Assembly: GCA_040221415.1 (NCBI GenBank)
Contig: JAVKEN010000001.1
Span: 1-64,000, forward strand
Source: JAVKEN01 sp040221415
Lineage (GTDB): Bacteria; Pseudomonadota; Alphaproteobacteria; Rickettsiales; JABSSG01
Length of the DNA: 64,000 bases
Direction: 5' to 3'
Positions 60,955 to 64,000 of this stretch are shown piece by piece (position 1 is the stretch's first letter; every line of letters begins with the position of its first letter). The translations under genes and the position numbers were made by a program. The notes under the pieces were generated by a model. It worked only from the letters and a program-made list of their open reading frames with translations. It was not told where the DNA came from and did not search any database.

Positions 60955-60970
60955 ATTTATTAGTAATTTT

Positions 60971-62386
60971 ATGAAAAAGCGTCTGAGCAGCTTACCCTCA
61001 AATGTTGTTTCAATTAGCTTTATTTGGTCGTTCATGTTTTATCTACTAAACATGAACAACTTGTTTAATGACCACGACGTTTTTTGGCATATTGAAGCAG
61101 GTCATCGAATAGTTCAAGAGAAGTCCACGATTCTTAATAATGGCTGGTCTTTTACATCCCCAAATCATACTTGGTATAATATTTCGTGGTTATGGGATCT
61201 TTGCCTCTACTTTAGTGAAGTGTTATTCTCTATAAAATTTATATATTTTATAACAGCATTTATTTACGCATTAATAATTTCATTACTTGCTCATTACTTG
61301 TTGTTGTTTAAGAGTTTTAAAGCTTTTAATATTATTTTTACCATATTTATGACCACATTAGTTTTGTGGGATTTCACTTCACCTAGGCCATATACGTTAA
61401 CAATCTTATTTTCTTTAATGTATCTCATACTATTAAAGAAATATTCTACAAATAAGAAAACAAAGTCTTTATATCTATTGCCTCCTATAATGCTTATTTG
61501 GTCGAATACTCACGGTGGGTTTATTGTGGGCTGTTATTTACTTATTGTCTACTTTCTTTGCAACTTTAAAACTATCAATCGTAGATTCTTTTTAGTTTCA
61601 ATAGTTACTATGCTATGTGTTTTTATAAATCCATATTTTCATAAAATATTAAATGCTGTACTAAGCACTACAAATAGTGACTTCACAAAATCGATCGATG
61701 AATGGCAGCCTTTATCTTTTGGGAAGCATCAATTTGTCTTTTGTCTTTATCTATTATTTTTTATTGGTTCCTTAAACATAAAAAATATAAATTTAACTTT
61801 CTTTGATAAACTAAACTCTATAGTTTGGTTGTTGATGTCTCTTATGTACATTAGAAACATACCTATATTTCTTATCATGTCCTCAGCCTTCTTTACAAGC
61901 AACGTTCAAAGTCTGAACGTTTTAAGGGCTTTAAATATTGAGATAAAAAATAATGACAAGTCAGGTTTCTTTTTATCGCTTGTATCCTTGTTGATGCTGT
62001 CCATTGCCTTCTTTACAGGTTGTTGGAGAGATGTAATCACTCCTTATAATAATCCTATACCTGCAATCAAATTTATTATGCATAAATATCCACAAAAAAA
62101 GTTTTTTAATGATTATGGATTAGGCGGTGCAATCATATATTTCAGCAAAGGAAATCAAAAAGTTTTTGTAGATGGAAGAGCTGGGACTGCCTATCCAGAA
62201 TCTGTATTGCAAGAATATAAAAATTCAAAGTTCAACACATCTTCGTTGATTTCAATTTTTAAAAAACACAAGATAGATGGCGTAATAAGCGATAAGAACA
62301 GCAGCATTAGCAAGAGTCTTTTTGGAAGAAAAAACTGGTCTCTTGTTTTTAATAATAATGATTATTTAATATATGTGAAACAGTAA
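60971..62386 (+). CDS. Polytopic membrane protein resembling GT-C type glycosyltransferases
   Basis: 471 residues, about 10-11 hydrophobic helices. The loop after the first helix reads NNLFNDHDVFWHIEAGHRIV, then GWSFTSPNHTWYNISWLWDL, a pattern (D-x-x-W-H ... FSFT ... W...EWL) seen in a group of GT-C-fold membrane proteins. The C-terminal soluble tail has FNDYGLGGAIIYFSKGNQKV and FVDGRAGTAYPESVLQEY, also a feature of that group. Such proteins probably use lipid-linked sugars at the outer face of the inner membrane; activity is not shown. It follows the XRE palindrome and abuts manC's end with no gap. Confidence 0.62.
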   Translation: MKKRLSSLPSNVVSISFIWSFMFYLLNMNNLFNDHDVFWHIEAGHRIVQEKSTILNNGWSFTSPNHTWYNISWLWDLCLYFSEVLFSIKFIYFITAFIYALIISLLAHYLLLFKSFKAFNIIFTIFMTTLVLWDFTSPRPYTLTILFSLMYLILLKKYSTNKKTKSLYLLPPIMLIWSNTHGGFIVGCYLLIVYFLCNFKTINRRFFLVSIVTMLCVFINPYFHKILNAVLSTTNSDFTKSIDEWQPLSFGKHQFVFCLYLLFFIGSLNIKNINLTFFDKLNSIVWLLMSLMYIRNIPIFLIMSSAFFTSNVQSLNVLRALNIEIKNNDKSGFFLSLVSLLMLSIAFFTGCWRDVITPYNNPIPAIKFIMHKYPQKKFFNDYGLGGAIIYFSKGNQKVFVDGRAGTAYPESVLQEYKNSKFNTSSLISIFKKHKIDGVISDKNSSISKSLFGRKNWSLVFNNNDYLIYVKQ

Positions 62387-63799
62387 TTAAACTCTTCCAA
62401 ATTCATCTTCAAATCTGACTATATCGTCTTCTTCCAAATAGCCTCCTATTTGAACCTCAACAATCTCTAAGGGTGCACTTCTCTTATTTCCAAGTCTGTG
62501 TTTGGTATTCTTGGGAATAAAAGTTGACTCTCCTTCATTCAAAACTCGTTTTTTATCTCCAACAACAATTTCTGCCTCTCCTTTTACAACCACCCAATGC
62601 TCAGATCTGTGATGGTGCAGCTGAAGAGATAGCTTTTTTTTAGGCGATACTACTATTCTTTTTGCTCTAAATTTTTCTCCTCTGTCAATATCCTCATAGT
62701 AACCCCAAGGACGATAAATCTTCAAATGTTCTAAATGTTCTTTTCTCTTACTTTCTTTTAAAAGTGTGACAATTTTCTTTACTTTTTCTGAATCTTTTTT
62801 TGATACAACTAAAACAGCATCTTTTGAGGATATAACTATTAAGTCTTTTATGCCAACTATTGCCGTTAGCTTATCCTCTGAGTACACAAAGCTATTTTCA
62901 CTTTCTACATTCAACACATCGCCAATAATTGTATTATTCTTTACATCTGTACTACTCACTTTGCTTATAGAATCCCAGCTACCAACATCAGACCAACTAA
63001 TATCTATTGGGCACACACATACTTGTTTGGATTTTTCAAGAACTGCATAATCAATTGAAATATCTTCGATCTTTAAAAACAGGTCTACTAAAGGAAGTAT
63101 GACTTTGTTGATTCTGTGAGATTGATTATATGATAATTGGACAAGATCCAGAATGCTTGGTTTGTATTTTTCTAATTCACTTAAATATCCCTTAGGTGTT
63201 AAAAGAAATATACCGCTGTTCCAGAAATATTTCCCTGAGGATACATATTCCTTTGCCTTTGATAAATTTGGTTTTTCAACAAATTCTTCAACATAAAAAA
63301 CATCCTCAGATATTTTATTATCTGATTTCTTGATATATCCGTATGCCGTGGAATATGTTGTAGGCCTAATACCAAAAGTAATTAACTCATCGGTTATATG
63401 TTCATTAACCTTTGCAAGTAGGTTAGTCAAAATTTCAAACTTCTCAATAAAATGATCCGCTGGCAAAACCAGCATTCTGTTTTTTAGGTTGTTTTCTTGC
63501 ATATATAGCGCCGCTAATGCTATCGCAGCTGTTGTATTCCTACCTTCTGGCTCCAAAATAATAGACATTGGCTCTATACTATTTTTTGCTAACTCTTCTC
63601 TTACTTTGAATTCATATTGCTGATTACAAACTATAATTGGTTTATCGAAAAAGCTTGTCTTGACTCTTTTAATAGTTTTAGCAAACAATGATTGCTTTTT
63701 AGAAAATATCTCAAGAAATTGTTTTGGATACGTTGCCCTAGATAAAGGCCACAACCTGCTACCCACACCGCCACACAATATTACTGGAACAATTTTCAT
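62387..63799 (-). CDS. manC: Mannose-1-phosphate guanylyltransferase / mannose-6-phosphate isomerase (ManC)
   Basis: 470 residues, bifunctional type II PMI. N-terminal nucleotidyltransferase with PVILCGGVGSRLWPLSRATY (pyrophosphorylase signature), FVEKPNLSKAKEYV, YFWNSGIFLL, and a C-terminal cupin isomerase with the metal-binding QLHHHRSEHWVVVKGEA and SFIPKNTKHRL-like FIPKNTKHRLGNK. It makes GDP-mannose from mannose-1-phosphate (supplied by the phosphomannomutase at 5131) and can make mannose-6-phosphate from fructose-6-phosphate. It ends right at the stop of the plus-strand membrane gene. Confidence 0.95.
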   Translation of the reverse strand: MKIVPVILCGGVGSRLWPLSRATYPKQFLEIFSKKQSLFAKTIKRVKTSFFDKPIIVCNQQYEFKVREELAKNSIEPMSIILEPEGRNTTAAIALAALYMQENNLKNRMLVLPADHFIEKFEILTNLLAKVNEHITDELITFGIRPTTYSTAYGYIKKSDNKISEDVFYVEEFVEKPNLSKAKEYVSSGKYFWNSGIFLLTPKGYLSELEKYKPSILDLVQLSYNQSHRINKVILPLVDLFLKIEDISIDYAVLEKSKQVCVCPIDISWSDVGSWDSISKVSSTDVKNNTIIGDVLNVESENSFVYSEDKLTAIVGIKDLIVISSKDAVLVVSKKDSEKVKKIVTLLKESKRKEHLEHLKIYRPWGYYEDIDRGEKFRAKRIVVSPKKKLSLQLHHHRSEHWVVVKGEAEIVVGDKKRVLNEGESTFIPKNTKHRLGNKRSAPLEIVEVQIGGYLEEDDIVRFEDEFGRV

Positions 63800-63848
63800 A
63801 AATGCTATAGGTTATAATGTGTTTTGAATTTAGAAACTATTTTCAGTA

Positions 63849-64000
63849 ATGACAAGTATTAAAGTGCTTCATATTTATAAAACATCTGCGCCTTTGACAT
63901 ATGGAGGAGTCGAAACAGTTATAAAAACTTTGATTGAAAAGCTAAACAACCAAAATATTACATCCGACGTGGCTTGCGTGGGCAATCATACTGCAGAAAT
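63849..64000 (+). CDS. Glycosyltransferase family 4, N-terminal fragment (runs off the window)
   Basis: ATG at 63849 opens 50 codons to the window end: KVLHIYKTSAPLTYGGVETV followed by IKTLIEKLNNQN. The LHxYKTxxPxTYGGxE start is typical of GT4 enzymes of polysaccharide clusters, which form a GT-B N-terminal domain. It diverges from manC across 49 bases, so GDP-mannose may be its donor; this is inference. Confidence 0.75.
   Translation, partial: MTSIKVLHIYKTSAPLTYGGVETVIKTLIEKLNNQNITSDVACVGNHTAE

Noticed and set aside
1..64000. CRISPR arrays, insertion sequences, prophage, rRNA genes and toxin-antitoxin pairs
   Set aside because: I looked for regularly spaced repeats, transposase motifs, integrase or phage genes and rRNA signatures and saw none.

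Overview
The window is a compact, AT-rich bacterial chromosome segment that looks alphaproteobacterial. The indications are: an EF-Tu N-terminus of alphaproteobacterial type downstream of tRNA-Tyr and tRNA-Gly; a CckA-type hybrid histidine kinase; a 41-residue SdhAF4/DUF1674 gene; PstA with an extended N-terminal region; aconitase beside ccmA-ccmB; dnaG-rpoD in tandem; and ybeY-lnt-XRE regulator in that order. It has a Gram-negative envelope (lptD, lptG, surA, lnt, msbA). Several damaged or degenerate genes and very tight packing suggest a reduced genome, either host-associated (Rickettsiales/Holosporales-like) or streamlined marine; the sequence alone does not decide. I see no insertion sequence, phage, CRISPR array, rRNA or toxin-antitoxin module, and no gene-free stretch longer than 300 bases.

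Layout. 1-1200: start of tuf, tRNA-Gly, tRNA-Tyr, and divergent rlmB. 1182-7729 (minus): MFS transporter, phosphomannomutase, a frameshifted pabB, a membrane/spermidine-synthase-like fusion and miaA, all touching or overlapping. 7730-9570: tsaB, a CAU tRNA, lptG. 9567-13626: rpoH, two D-Ala-D-Ala carboxypeptidase genes (the second broken by an in-frame stop) and znuA. 13595-21202 (minus): lptD-surA-rsmA and dnaG-rpoD, separated by a plus-strand tRNA-Arg. 21261-29915: greA, tRNA-Arg, folE-asd, puuD-like/rluB/rsmD, a glycosyltransferase, DNA photolyase and Slt. 30036-39824: htpG, pstC-pstA-pstB with a PhoB-like regulator, msbA-yajC-secD-trmB. 39814-48557: infA-yebC-ruvC-bolA, rsmE-gshA, sdhAF4, bolA-grxD-ABC ATPase-cckA, rsfS, a DUF1622 protein, rlmH. 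48631-58555: dnaK-dnaJ, a perfect parS site, acnA, ccmA-ccmB, an SSS symporter and three unrecognised membrane-associated genes. 58595-64000: ybeY-lnt-XRE, a polytopic membrane protein, manC and the start of a glycosyltransferase.

How the genes fit together. Phosphomannomutase and ManC together give mannose-1-phosphate and GDP-mannose for the nearby glycosyltransferases. FolE and PabB belong to folate synthesis. LptD, LptG, SurA, MsbA, Lnt, Slt and the carboxypeptidases build or remodel the envelope. RpoH, DnaK/DnaJ and HtpG form a heat-shock set, and dnaK has an RpoH-like promoter. BolA plus the CGFS glutaredoxin point to Fe-S/iron handling, and GshA makes the glutathione precursor. CckA suggests a CtrA-type cell-cycle circuit.

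The strongest observations are: the parS palindrome filling the 19-bp gap between dnaJ and acnA, which suggests the segment lies in the origin-proximal domain; a PhoB-like regulator whose receiver lacks the phosphoacceptor Asp; two interrupted genes (pabB at an A10 run, the second dac by a TAA codon); and convergent junctions that overlap or nearly touch throughout. I did not find a convincing wholly new multi-gene system. The least explained genes are the membrane proteins at 55776-58555 and 60971-62386.
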